Shown one piece after another: positions 1 through 8,109 of a stretch of DNA of 64,000 bases. The stretch's first letter is position 1. Each line of letters opens with the position of its first letter. Source of the stretch: Deltaproteobacteria bacterium (GTDB lineage Bacteria; Myxococcota_A; UBA9160; UBA4427); the NCBI GenBank assembly GCA_029261855.1, contig JAJDAN010000021.1:319923-383922 (forward strand), in the 5' to 3' direction. Under the pieces are notes generated by a model. The model saw nothing but the letters and a program-made list of their open reading frames with translations. It was not told the DNA's origin and ran no database searches. The position numbers were made by a program, and so were the translations under genes.

Positions 1-930
1 CTGCTTCTCCGCCTGCCCGCCTATTACCTGCGCGACCTCGTGCCCATCGTCGGCTTCGCTGCCGCCTTCTTCACGTTGGGAACCGCGGGTCGCTGGCTCG
101 AGCTGCTGGCCGCCAAGGCCGGCGGTCTCTCGCCCCAACGCATGTCGGCCCCCCTGCTCGTCACGGCCCTGTTCCTGACGGTCGTCACCTTCTTCCTCAA
201 CGAGACCTGGGTGCTCGATGCCAGCCGCCGCTGGGATCAACGCGACGAACTCAGCAACCCCATCCGCTTTCGAGAGGGCTCGTTCTGGTACCAGCGCGGA
301 CGCACGATATACAACATCGCCGACGCTGACCGAGCCACGAACACCCTGCGGGGAGTGCGCATCTTCGAGCTCGACGAGCGCGGCCGCCTGATGCGGAGCA
401 TCGAGGCGCCCACCGCCACCCTCGACGCGTCCGACCACTTCGTCTTCCAGGCGCCGCGAGTCCGCCGCTTCGACCCCGTCGACCGCGCCCGCGCGCCCGA
501 CATCGAGGACCACCTCGAGGCCGCGTCCCTGTCGCTGCAGGACGAGAGCGGTGGAGCGCTCATGAACGCGGACCTGTCCACACTCTCGGTCCGCGAGCTG
601 TCCCAGGTGATCGGCCAGCAGGCGGCCGCGGGCGAGCCCGCAGCGAGGCCGCGCGCTCTCCTGAGCGCGCGACTCGCCGAGCCCTGGGTGGTCCTGCTCT
701 TCGTGCTCGTCGCCGTTCCGTTCGGTGTCCGCGCTGAACGCGGCGGTAGCCAGGGAATGACCGTCGGCGCGCTGTACGGGATGGCTGGGGTCACCGCCTT
801 CTTCGCGCTGCGCAGCCTCGTCGGCACCCTGACGAGCAGCGGCCTGCTCCCTCCGGTGCCGGGCCCCTGGGTGCTTCTCGCCGTCTTCGGCGCGGCCGGC
901 ACCTGGCGCTACGCGAGGATGCCCTCTTAG
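1..930 (+). CDS. LptF/LptG family lipopolysaccharide export permease (5' end missing)
   Basis: The reading frame is open at the left edge, so the first membrane helices are missing. The visible 309 residues show a hydrophobic segment near the start (AAFFTLGTAGRWLELLA), then LFLTVVTFFLNETW, a soluble beta-rich middle of about 150 residues (from WDQRDELSNP to about residue 210) and three C-terminal hydrophobic helices beginning at EPWVVLLFVLVAVPFG. This order of helices, periplasmic jellyroll, then helices is typical of the YjgP/YjgQ (LptF/LptG) family, the inner-membrane permeases that work with LptB to extract lipopolysaccharide. The segment VAVPFGVRAERGG matches the conserved loop between C-terminal helices of the family. 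I cannot say whether it is LptF or LptG because the paralogue, if adjacent, lies outside the window. Confidence 0.85.
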   Translation: MLLRLPAYYLRDLVPIVGFAAAFFTLGTAGRWLELLAAKAGGLSPQRMSAPLLVTALFLTVVTFFLNETWVLDASRRWDQRDELSNPIRFREGSFWYQRGRTIYNIADADRATNTLRGVRIFELDERGRLMRSIEAPTATLDASDHFVFQAPRVRRFDPVDRARAPDIEDHLEAASLSLQDESGGALMNADLSTLSVRELSQVIGQQAAAGEPAARPRALLSARLAEPWVVLLFVLVAVPFGVRAERGGSQGMTVGALYGMAGVTAFFALRSLVGTLTSSGLLPPVPGPWVLLAVFGAAGTWRYARMPS

Positions 931-1026
931 GACGGTACTCGTTCGGATGTAGGCTTGGGTGTAACCCTCGAGTCGGCATCGACATCGATTGCTTCGACCT
1001 GGCTCGAACAGTGGGAGCACCGCGCG

Positions 1027-3840
1027 ATGGCGCCCAGGAACCACAGGCTCGCGGTGGCGGAGGACTCGTGGACCCTTCGCCTCGGGGCGTTCCTGACCCT
1101 CTTCGGCATCCTGGCGGCTCACGCACTTCTCGAAACGGCACGGGACGCGCTGTTCCTCTCGAACATTCCCGCCGAGCGTCTGCCCTGGGTGTATCTGCTG
1201 ATCGCGGTCGTTGCCCTCGGGATCGCGAGGCTCTCGCATTCCGGTGCGGACAAGGGTCGCCACCGCGAGCGACTGACCGCCGTGCTGCTACTGGCCTCGC
1301 TCGTCACGCTCGCGTTCTGGTGGTGGACAGACCGCTCGGGTCCCTGGGTCTTCTACTCGCTCTACGTCTGGTCCGGGGTGATCTCGAGCATCATCGTCGT
1401 CAGCTTCTGGCTGCTGCTCGGCGAGCTGTTCACGATCACCGAGGCCAAGCGCTTCTATGCATCGATTGCCACGGGCGGATCCATCGGCGCCCTGGCGGGC
1501 TTCGGGCTCGCCACGGGACTGACCTTCTACATCGCCGCCGATTGGCTGCTGCTGGTATCCGCCTCCTTCTTTGCGGTGAGCGCCCTCGGCCCGGCCTTGC
1601 TGCTGCGCCCGTCTGGAACCACAGCGCCCACGACCGAGGCCGCGAAGCCGAGCGTCGCTCCGAGCGACTCCGACGCCGGCTCCAACAGCTTCTCGGCTGG
1701 CATCGCCGCGATCGCGTCTCATCCCTACGCGTGCCGTGTGGCCGTTCTCGTGGGACTGTCGACCCTGACGCTCACCTTCGCGGACTTCTTGTTCAAGAGC
1801 ACGATCGCGCACCAGGTCCCCGCAGACCGGCTCGGAACCTGGTTTGGCGGCATCTACCTCGCCCTCAACCTGGGCTCGTTGGGGATGCTCGTATTCGGCG
1901 TCACGCCGCTCATCCGTCGCCTCGGCATCCATCGGTCCCTCGCCGTACTGCCCGCTGCGATGGGGTTGGCGGCGGTCGGTTTGCTCGTCGGTGGCGCCCT
2001 GTTGCCGGTCCTGGCCCTGAAGGCCGCGGATGGCACCCTGCGCTACTCGCTCCAGAAGACCGCGCAAGAGCTGCTCTATCTGCCGATGCCGTCGGAGCTT
2101 CGCGCCCGGGTAAAGAGCTTCATCGACATTGCCGGCCAGGCGGGCGCGAAAGCCGTCGCATCGATCGCCATCCTGTTGGTCGTGGGCCTTCCCTCACACG
2201 ATCTGTTGTTGGCGGGTGGCGTCCTGATCCTGGCATCGGGCTGGGCCTGGGCCGCGATCGAGATTCGAGGCGCCTATCTCGACGTCTTCCGTCAGACCCT
2301 GAGCGAAGGGACGATCGCAACGCGAATCGATCACCCGGATCTCGACCTGGCCTCTCTCGAGACGCTCATCCGCGCCCTGAACCACCCCGACCCCCGTCAT
2401 GTCCTGGCGGCCCTGGCGCTATTCGAGGAGCGAGCCCGGGTCGATCTGATACCGGCGCTCATCCTCTACCACCCGGCCCCGGCGGTCGTCACCCGGGCGC
2501 TCGACCTGTTTGCGACGTCCGGACGCAACGACTTCCTCATGGTCGTCGAGAACCTTCTCGAACACGAAGACGCGGGCGTTCGCGCGGGCGCGGCGCGCAC
2601 GCTGTCGGCGACCTCTCCGAATCGGGAACGACTTCAGCAGCTCGCAGACAGCGACTGCCCGTGCATACGGGTCAGCGCGGTATCCGGCCTGCTGGTCCAC
2701 GGCTGGATCGACGAGTCCGACGCCAGCGTCGAGTTCGAGCGAGCCGTCCGCGACGCGGAGCCCGAAGCTCGCCTCGCGCTCGCCAACGCGAGCAAGCTCG
2801 CGTATTCCACGCTGCACCGCGAGCCGCTGGGGCAGCTGAGCCGCGACAGCGACCCGGAAGTCCGGCGCGAGGCAGTTCGAGCCATTCGCGCCAGCGACGA
2901 CCCCTGGTACACGCCGCAACTCGTGACACTGCTGGCCGACCGTATGGTTCGCGAAGAGGTCCGCCTGGCTCTGCTCGGACGCGGAGACGCCGCCCTGCAA
3001 GCGCTCTCCCGTGCGCTCGAGGACAGCGAAGTAGCGATTGCCGTCCGTCGACACATCCCGCGGACCCTGTCGCGCTTCGCCACCCCCGCCGCAGCCGAGA
3101 TCCTGCTGCAGTCCCTGGAACGACCTCTCCCCGGAATGGTCCGCTACAAGGTCCTGCGGGGTCTCGCACCGCTGCTGCGGGGCCCGATCGCACCGCTCGT
3201 CGACCTCGCGCCCGTGGCGCGGGAGGTCGAGTCGACCATCGATCGGGCGCTGCAACTCTTGCGCTGGAAGATCGAGATCGAGGAGGGCCACCGGGAGGAT
3301 GCCTCGCGCGCCACGTCCGGCGGCGCGTTGCTCGGGGAGCTGCTGTGCGACAAGGAGCGGCTCGCCATCGAGCGCATCTTCCAACTCCTGCAGCTGCTGC
3401 ATCCGGAGGAGGACTTCCGTGGAATCCTCGCCGGGGTCGACAGCGGCAGTCGTGCCGACCAGGCGAGCGGAATCGAGCTGATCGAGAACCTGCTCTCACC
3501 CGCGATGAGCCGCGCTCTGCTGGCTCTCCTCGATTCCGGTCCGGAGGCGACCCGCTGGCAGCGCGCCGTGGACCTGCGTCGGTCGGTCGTCCCCTATGCG
3601 GCGCTGCTGCACGAGCTGACCGAAGACGCCAGCGAGAGCGTTCGCGCCTTCGCGCTCCATCACCAGTCCGAGCTCGGCCTGACTGCCGCGGACGGATCGC
3701 CCGCGGACGTCGACGCCGAGCGGGCGAACCCGCTGGCGCGACTTCTCGACCAGGCCCTGGGACTGGTCGAGCGACTCCCCGAGGCGCGCATGCGCCGGCC
3801 CCTGCTCTCGCAGCCCGCGCCGGGAGATTCCCGTGGCTGA
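1027..3840 (+). CDS. NTT (ATP/ADP translocase family) membrane protein with C-terminal HEAT repeats
   Basis: A 937-residue protein. The first ~410 residues form about twelve hydrophobic helices resembling the NTT/ATP:ADP antiporter family (HALLETARDALFLSNIP near the start, GGSIGALAGFGLATGL, YSLQKTAQELLYLPMP). A low-complexity loop (TTAPTTEAAKPS) splits the two halves. Residues ~420-900 are soluble helical repeats of HEAT type (HPDPRHVLAALALFEERA, HEDAGVRAGAARTLSATS, SDPEVRREAVRAIRAS). I chose the ATG at 1027 because GGGAG lies 10 bp upstream; an in-frame TTG at 955 would add 24 poorly hydrophobic residues. The stop overlaps the next gene by 8 bp. In parasites such transporters exchange ATP and ADP; in free-living bacteria the substrate is not settled, so the transport substrate here is inference. 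The HEAT part may be a cytosolic binding scaffold. Confidence 0.85.
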   Translation: MAPRNHRLAVAEDSWTLRLGAFLTLFGILAAHALLETARDALFLSNIPAERLPWVYLLIAVVALGIARLSHSGADKGRHRERLTAVLLLASLVTLAFWWWTDRSGPWVFYSLYVWSGVISSIIVVSFWLLLGELFTITEAKRFYASIATGGSIGALAGFGLATGLTFYIAADWLLLVSASFFAVSALGPALLLRPSGTTAPTTEAAKPSVAPSDSDAGSNSFSAGIAAIASHPYACRVAVLVGLSTLTLTFADFLFKSTIAHQVPADRLGTWFGGIYLALNLGSLGMLVFGVTPLIRRLGIHRSLAVLPAAMGLAAVGLLVGGALLPVLALKAADGTLRYSLQKTAQELLYLPMPSELRARVKSFIDIAGQAGAKAVASIAILLVVGLPSHDLLLAGGVLILASGWAWAAIEIRGAYLDVFRQTLSEGTIATRIDHPDLDLASLETLIRALNHPDPRHVLAALALFEERARVDLIPALILYHPAPAVVTRALDLFATSGRNDFLMVVENLLEHEDAGVRAGAARTLSATSPNRERLQQLADSDCPCIRVSAVSGLLVHGWIDESDASVEFERAVRDAEPEARLALANASKLAYSTLHREPLGQLSRDSDPEVRREAVRAIRASDDPWYTPQLVTLLADRMVREEVRLALLGRGDAALQALSRALEDSEVAIAVRRHIPRTLSRFATPAAAEILLQSLERPLPGMVRYKVLRGLAPLLRGPIAPLVDLAPVAREVESTIDRALQLLRWKIEIEEGHREDASRATSGGALLGELLCDKERLAIERIFQLLQLLHPEEDFRGILAGVDSGSRADQASGIELIENLLSPAMSRALLALLDSGPEATRWQRAVDLRRSVVPYAALLHELTEDASESVRAFALHHQSELGLTAADGSPADVDAERANPLARLLDQALGLVERLPEARMRRPLLSQPAPGDSRG

Positions 3841-4786
3841 CTATCCCGTCGCCTCTACGCTGGCATCTCCCCTCGCCTCACCTCTCGATCGGGCGCTGTT
3901 CCTGCGGACCCAGCCGTATTTCGCCGACCTCGACGCGGGTGTCGTCGCACTCCTGGCCCGCGAGAGCCAGGAGCGCTTCTTCCGCCGCGGCGCGTGGGTG
4001 CTCGAGGAAGGCCGCCCCGCAGACCGGATCCTCTTCCTGGTCGAGGGCCGACTTCGCGGCGAGCAGGACGGGCATTCGCTCTGGGAGATCGAGGCGCCGG
4101 GCGGTGTCGGCCTCGCGCACTTGTTGGCACAAACGACCCGACCGCCCGGTTTCCGCGCGGAGAGCGACGTGCTGGCCCTCGAGATCGAGCGCGAGCCCTT
4201 CATGCAGATCCTCGACGACCACTTCGCCCTCACCCTGGAGATCGCTCGTAGCTGGAGCCACATGATCGCAGCGCTGGAACACGACGAGCAGCTTCCGGAG
4301 CTACCCCCCCTCCCCCCGGTTTCATCGCCCCCCCTACCCGGGGCCGGGACGAAGCTCGTCGACCATCTCGCCTTCGCACGACGAACGCCCTACTTCGAGC
4401 GAACCAATCTCACGATCCTCGCCGAGCTGTTCCGGACGGCACGCATGATCGGTCTGCAGGCCGGGCAATCGCTATACGAGGTGGGGGAACCCGTGGACTC
4501 CATCGCTCTCATCCTGAGCGGGAGCATCCTCAGCGAGGGCTACCGGCTCGAGCGCCTCGAAGCCGGCGAGTTGGTCGGCCTCTGGGACCTCATGACGGAC
4601 GACCCGCGGGAGCGGTCCGCCATCGCCGAGACCGAAGCGCGAGTCGTGTTGCTGGACCGCGCCCACTACGTCGATCTGCTCGAGGACCACTTCGACCTCG
4701 CCTGCGAGCTGCTCGCGATCCTCGCGCGAAGGCTCATCTCGGTCCAGAGCCTTCGCCTGTCGGGCGCGCAGGACGAGGCGGGCTAG
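3833..4786 (+). CDS. Protein with two cyclic-nucleotide-binding-like (Crp cupin) domains
   Basis: A 317-residue soluble protein made of two cNMP-binding-like domains (residues ~20-145 and ~180-310). Each has the beta-roll signature: RRGAWVLEEGRPADRILFLV in the first and LQAGQSLYEVGEPVDSIAL in the second. No helix-turn-helix follows, so it is not a CRP-type transcription factor. The phosphate-binding cassette is weak in the first domain (GGVGLAHLLA); the second keeps a GE pair (GELVGLWDLM) but not the usual PRxAT arginine arrangement, so nucleotide binding is uncertain. It starts with GTG at 3833 (GGAG six bases upstream) inside the end of the NTT-HEAT gene, so the two are almost certainly co-translated. 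The likely role is a cytosolic sensor or partner for the transporter; this is inference from the overlap. Confidence 0.8.
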   Translation: MADYPVASTLASPLASPLDRALFLRTQPYFADLDAGVVALLARESQERFFRRGAWVLEEGRPADRILFLVEGRLRGEQDGHSLWEIEAPGGVGLAHLLAQTTRPPGFRAESDVLALEIEREPFMQILDDHFALTLEIARSWSHMIAALEHDEQLPELPPLPPVSSPPLPGAGTKLVDHLAFARRTPYFERTNLTILAELFRTARMIGLQAGQSLYEVGEPVDSIALILSGSILSEGYRLERLEAGELVGLWDLMTDDPRERSAIAETEARVVLLDRAHYVDLLEDHFDLACELLAILARRLISVQSLRLSGAQDEAG

Positions 4787-4872
4787 CCGGCCGAAATCGG
4801 ATTCCGGCTTGCTGCGGGTGCGCGGCCTTCTGCCGCGCACGCTCCTAGCGGACGAAACCTCTGGCTTCGTTT
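4785..4872. terminator. Probable bidirectional terminator with stacked hairpins
   Basis: Between two convergent genes. A 9-bp perfect stem with a CTTCT loop spans 4818-4840 (GTGCGCGGC / GCCGCGCAC). A second weaker stem with one mismatch spans 4852-4870. There is no long T run on either strand, so termination efficiency is inferred from structure and the convergent placement. Confidence 0.6.
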
Positions 4873-4874
4873 GC

Positions 4875-5663
4875 TCAGAAGCGCACACCCACGACGGCGC
4901 CTCGGTGGGACGGCGCCAGGAAGAAGCTGGGCTTGGGGTCCACGGGCGCCGGGTTCCCCAGTGACCGGCGGTACGCGGCCAGATCCTCCTCCCCCCGCCA
5001 CGGCATCGTGAGCAGCATGAGTTCGCCGAAGGCAATGCCGACGCCTGCGGAGATGGCGGCATCCTCCAGGTCGCCCAGGGCTGCAATGACCCCGAAGCCC
5101 GCCATGTTGATTCCGACGTTCGACGCGTGCGGGACCCAGCTCTTCCGGCTGCGCGCGCGGTGGTCCACCGCCAGCAGCTGGGCCTCTCCGGCGCGGACCC
5201 GGGCTTCGAGTGCCTGTCGGTCGTCTCCGGGGATCTCGAGGATGGGTTCCGCGCCCAGGCGGCCGGGATTGGGCCACAACCCGAGACGCAAGCTGCCGAG
5301 TGTGGCCTTCGAAGCCGTCACGATACTGCTCACACGCTTGTCCCGATCGTTCGTGAGAACTGCCTCGGTCGTTCCCAGCGCGATGCCGATCCCCCATGCC
5401 CCCTGGAACGAGTACTGCCACAGTTGAGCGTTACCTTTGCCCGCGTCCAGGCGTCCAACCAGCGATGCGACCCTGGACTCGAGTTCCTCGTCACTCAGGT
5501 CCGCAAGATCTCCGGAGATGACCGCGTGCTCACTACCCCCGTCTGCAACCTCATCGCCACTCGCTACGGACCCGAACAGCAACAGGCTGGTGAGTCCCGC
5601 CGCGACCGACACGGCCGTTCGGGGTCGAAGGATATTCGCGAGGTCGTCGAGCAGGAGTCGCAT
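4875..5663 (-). CDS. Exported protein of unknown function, predicted outer-membrane
   Basis: A 262-residue protein I do not recognise. The N-terminus has a basic start and a hydrophobic stretch (TAVSVAAGLTSLLLFG) ending in VASG-DE, a plausible signal peptidase I site near residue 36. The mature part opens with an acidic helix (LADLSDEELESRVASLVGRL), then glycine-rich alternating segments, and ends in the residues AVVGVRF. A terminal phenylalanine preceded by alternating hydrophobics is the usual sorting signal of outer-membrane beta-barrels. It runs divergently from the kinase-like lipoprotein gene with only a few bases between the possible start codons, so the promoters must overlap coding sequence. 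Function unknown; cell-envelope location is a reasonable inference. Confidence 0.65.
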   Translation of the reverse strand: MRLLLDDLANILRPRTAVSVAAGLTSLLLFGSVASGDEVADGGSEHAVISGDLADLSDEELESRVASLVGRLDAGKGNAQLWQYSFQGAWGIGIALGTTEAVLTNDRDKRVSSIVTASKATLGSLRLGLWPNPGRLGAEPILEIPGDDRQALEARVRAGEAQLLAVDHRARSRKSWVPHASNVGINMAGFGVIAALGDLEDAAISAGVGIAFGELMLLTMPWRGEEDLAAYRRSLGNPAPVDPKPSFFLAPSHRGAVVGVRF

Positions 5664-5687
5664 GTCGTGTCCCTAGGTAGAAGGTTG

Positions 5688-6734
5688 TTGCGCCGCTGGC
5701 GGCGCGCGCATGGGCACATGGATGCGATCGCGCTGACTTGGTTACTCGTTGCGGTCAGCGGCGGCTGTACATCCCCGACCGTCACTCCGCCGCCCGGGCC
5801 CGCCCCCGTCGAGACAACCCGCGACGCGATCGCGGAGTTCCCCAACTGGCCCATACCCCCCCTCGAGGCCGAGCGCGTGCTCGCCGAGGGCGACCTGACA
5901 GTGCTCTCGGAACGCTACGCGGGCCGCGGGCTGACGGGCGCGTCGCGCGTCGAACTACGCGCCGCCGGACACCCCGAGAGCTTCTCCGCCAAGTGGAAGC
6001 CGATGCCCGCCGGACTCGACGGCATCAACAATGCGCCCCGCAAGGAGCTCGCCGCATACCAGATCCAACGCATCCTGCTCGAGCCCTCCGACTACGTGGT
6101 GCCCACTTCCGTCGCCCGCTGCATGCCGCCGGAGGCCTTTCCCGTGCCCGGCGACCATCACTCGACCCTGCCGGGGTCGAGCTGCGAACTGGGGATCTTC
6201 TCGCTCTGGCTCGAGGACGTGACCCTCCCCGATACGGTCCTGGACGAGATGCGATTCCGGAACGACTCGGTCTACGCCTACCACTTCTCGAACTTCAACC
6301 TGATCACCTACCTGCTCAAGCATCAAGACGGCCGCTACGGGAACTTCCTGGTCTCACGCAGCGACGGCGGACAGCGGCTGTTCTCCATCGACAACGGCGT
6401 GGCGTTCGGCGGCATCTGGTACAACTGGTTCGTTCCGAATTGGAAGCATCTGCGCGCGCCTGCACTGCGCCGCGCATCCATTGATCGGCTACGGGCGCTG
6501 CAACCCGCGGATCTCGCCTATCTCCGTACGGTGGCGCGCTTCGAGAGACTTCCGGACGGAAGCTGGGTCCCGACCGAGGCCGTCGGCGTTCTCGCCGAAG
6601 ACTACCAAGACGGCGTGCGGATCGAGGACGACGTCGTCGAGCTCGGCCTCGACGAAGACGAGATCGACGACATCTGGGAGCGCATCCAGGACTTGATCGA
6701 GGACGTCGACGACGGCGACCACGAGCTCTTCTGA
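5688..6734 (+). CDS. Predicted lipoprotein with PI3/PI4-kinase-like (HipA/FAM20-type) fold
   Basis: About 348 residues from the TTG at 5688 (n-region MRRWRRAHGHMD, then hydrophobic AIALTWLLVAV and SGGC). This resembles a lipoprotein signal with acylated Cys27, although -3 is Ser rather than Leu. A later ATG at 5718 would remove the basic n-region; an earlier GTG at 5667 is also possible. The mature part has the kinase-like landmarks in order: KWKP (Lys102) after a beta strand, RKELAAYQIQ (Glu120), a hinge-like GIFSLWLEDV, the catalytic-loop-like DGRYGNFLVSR (Asp214, Asn219), and the metal-site-like FSIDNGVAFG (Asp235). This set matches bacterial PI3/4-kinase-like and HipA/FAM20C-like kinases. 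The C-terminus is strongly acidic. It ends 34 bp before an NTT transporter gene. Kinase activity and export are inferences from motifs; function and substrate are unknown. Confidence 0.65.
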   Translation: MRRWRRAHGHMDAIALTWLLVAVSGGCTSPTVTPPPGPAPVETTRDAIAEFPNWPIPPLEAERVLAEGDLTVLSERYAGRGLTGASRVELRAAGHPESFSAKWKPMPAGLDGINNAPRKELAAYQIQRILLEPSDYVVPTSVARCMPPEAFPVPGDHHSTLPGSSCELGIFSLWLEDVTLPDTVLDEMRFRNDSVYAYHFSNFNLITYLLKHQDGRYGNFLVSRSDGGQRLFSIDNGVAFGGIWYNWFVPNWKHLRAPALRRASIDRLRALQPADLAYLRTVARFERLPDGSWVPTEAVGVLAEDYQDGVRIEDDVVELGLDEDEIDDIWERIQDLIEDVDDGDHELF

Positions 6735-6768
6735 ACCGGGCCCATCCAGGAAAGAAGAGGAGCGCAAG

Positions 6769-8109
6769 ATGGATCGAGGCGGCCCGTTGCAGACCTTCAC
6801 CGCCGTGCGTCCCGGCGAGCGCCTGCTCGCGGGGCTGATGTGCGGCTACTTCTTCCTGGTGATCGCGAGCTTCTGGGTCCTCAAGCCGCTCAAGAAAGCC
6901 CTCTTCATCGGCTACTACGACGGCAGCGGGCTGACCCTGGGAAGCTGGCAGCTCGGCGCCGCGCAGGCCGAGCTGATCGCCAAGGTCATGAACATGGGCG
7001 TCGCGTTCGTCGCGGTGGTTGTCTTCACGATGCTGGCGCGCCGCTTCCGCCGCCAGCAGCTGACCCTGATCTTCACCGCCTTCGTGGTCGCCTGCGAGCT
7101 TGCCTATGCGGGGTTGCTCGTCGAGCCCGGCGCCTGGACGGTGTGGAGCTTCTACCTGTTCGGAGATCTCTTCAGCACGCTGATGGTTGCGACCTTCTTT
7201 GCCTTCCTGAGCGACAGCGTCACACCCGACGCCGCCAAGCGGCTCTACGGACTGATCGGCCTGGGCGGAGTGGCCGGAGGCGTGTTCGGATCCACCGTCC
7301 TGGCCGCCGCCATCGAGTCGCTCGATCGCAGCGAGTGGATGGGGCTCACGGCCTTGTTGGGCGTCGTGATCGCGGCGGTGGCCGTCGCGGCCGGACGCAT
7401 CGTCGATCGAACGGAAAGCTCGGCTCTCGGGGCGCAGGCGACAGACGCCTCGCCGACGCCGCCCAGCGCACCTGCGGGCAACGCCGCCATCGAAGGGGCG
7501 CGCCTGGTCGGCCGCTCACCCTATCTGCTCTCGATCGTCGCCATCGTCGGCCTCTACGAGATCGTGTCGACCATCCTCGACTTCCAGTTCACGAGCACCG
7601 TCTCGCACTATCTGGACGGACCCGCGATCGGCAGCTACTTCGCGCGCGTCTACTCCGTAACCAACTTCGTCTCGCTCTTCGTCCAGGTCGGGTTGACGGG
7701 CTGGGTGCTTCACCGCCTCGGCGTCCTCGCGGCGTTGCTCGCCCTACCGGTCGCGGTCGCCGGCGGATCGGCCGCCTTCGCGCTGCTGCCCGCGCTCTGG
7801 ATCGGCAGCTCACTCAGCGTGATCGACAACGGTCTCAACTATTCGATCAACCAGTCCGCCAAGGAGGCGCTCTACGTCCCGACGACCCGGGAGGAGAAGT
7901 ACGGCGCCAAGGCCTTCATCGACATGTTCGTACAGCGCCTGGCCAAGGCGGTTGCGGTCGGGCTGAGTCTGGGGATCACGTTGGTCTTCGACGACTTCGG
8001 CTCGATCCCCTGGCTCTCTCTCTTCGTGCTGCCACTCGTCGCCGCGTGGCTCTTCGCCGCCCGCTACGCGGGGCGGCACTTCCGCCAGGTCGAGGGCTCA
8101 GTCCGATGA
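6769..8109 (+). CDS. NTT (ATP/ADP translocase family) membrane protein, short form
   Basis: A 446-residue membrane protein with about twelve hydrophobic helices, homologous in layout to the first half of the protein at 1027-3840: YFFLVIASFWVLKPLKKALF at the N-terminus, FYLFGDLFSTLMVATFFAFL, GLIGLGGVAGGVFGSTVLAA, and NYSINQSAKEALYVPTTREE (compare YSLQKTAQELLYLPMP in the larger protein). It lacks the HEAT tail. The ATG at 6769 is preceded by a good AGAGGAG Shine-Dalgarno. It follows the kinase-like lipoprotein by 34 bp on the same strand, so they probably share a transcript. Its end overlaps the convergent hflC by 12 bp. The family exchanges nucleotides across membranes in intracellular bacteria and plastids; the substrate here is not shown by the sequence. 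Confidence 0.85.
   Translation: MDRGGPLQTFTAVRPGERLLAGLMCGYFFLVIASFWVLKPLKKALFIGYYDGSGLTLGSWQLGAAQAELIAKVMNMGVAFVAVVVFTMLARRFRRQQLTLIFTAFVVACELAYAGLLVEPGAWTVWSFYLFGDLFSTLMVATFFAFLSDSVTPDAAKRLYGLIGLGGVAGGVFGSTVLAAAIESLDRSEWMGLTALLGVVIAAVAVAAGRIVDRTESSALGAQATDASPTPPSAPAGNAAIEGARLVGRSPYLLSIVAIVGLYEIVSTILDFQFTSTVSHYLDGPAIGSYFARVYSVTNFVSLFVQVGLTGWVLHRLGVLAALLALPVAVAGGSAAFALLPALWIGSSLSVIDNGLNYSINQSAKEALYVPTTREEKYGAKAFIDMFVQRLAKAVAVGLSLGITLVFDDFGSIPWLSLFVLPLVAAWLFAARYAGRHFRQVEGSVR

Noticed and set aside
955-1026. Upstream TTG start of the NTT-HEAT gene
   Set aside because: No proper ribosome site, while the ATG at 1027 has GGGAG ten bases before it.
2419-3402. Long minus-strand reading frame opposite the NTT-HEAT gene
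   Set aside because: Low-complexity Glu/Arg composition with no family resemblance; mirror of a GC-rich coding strand.
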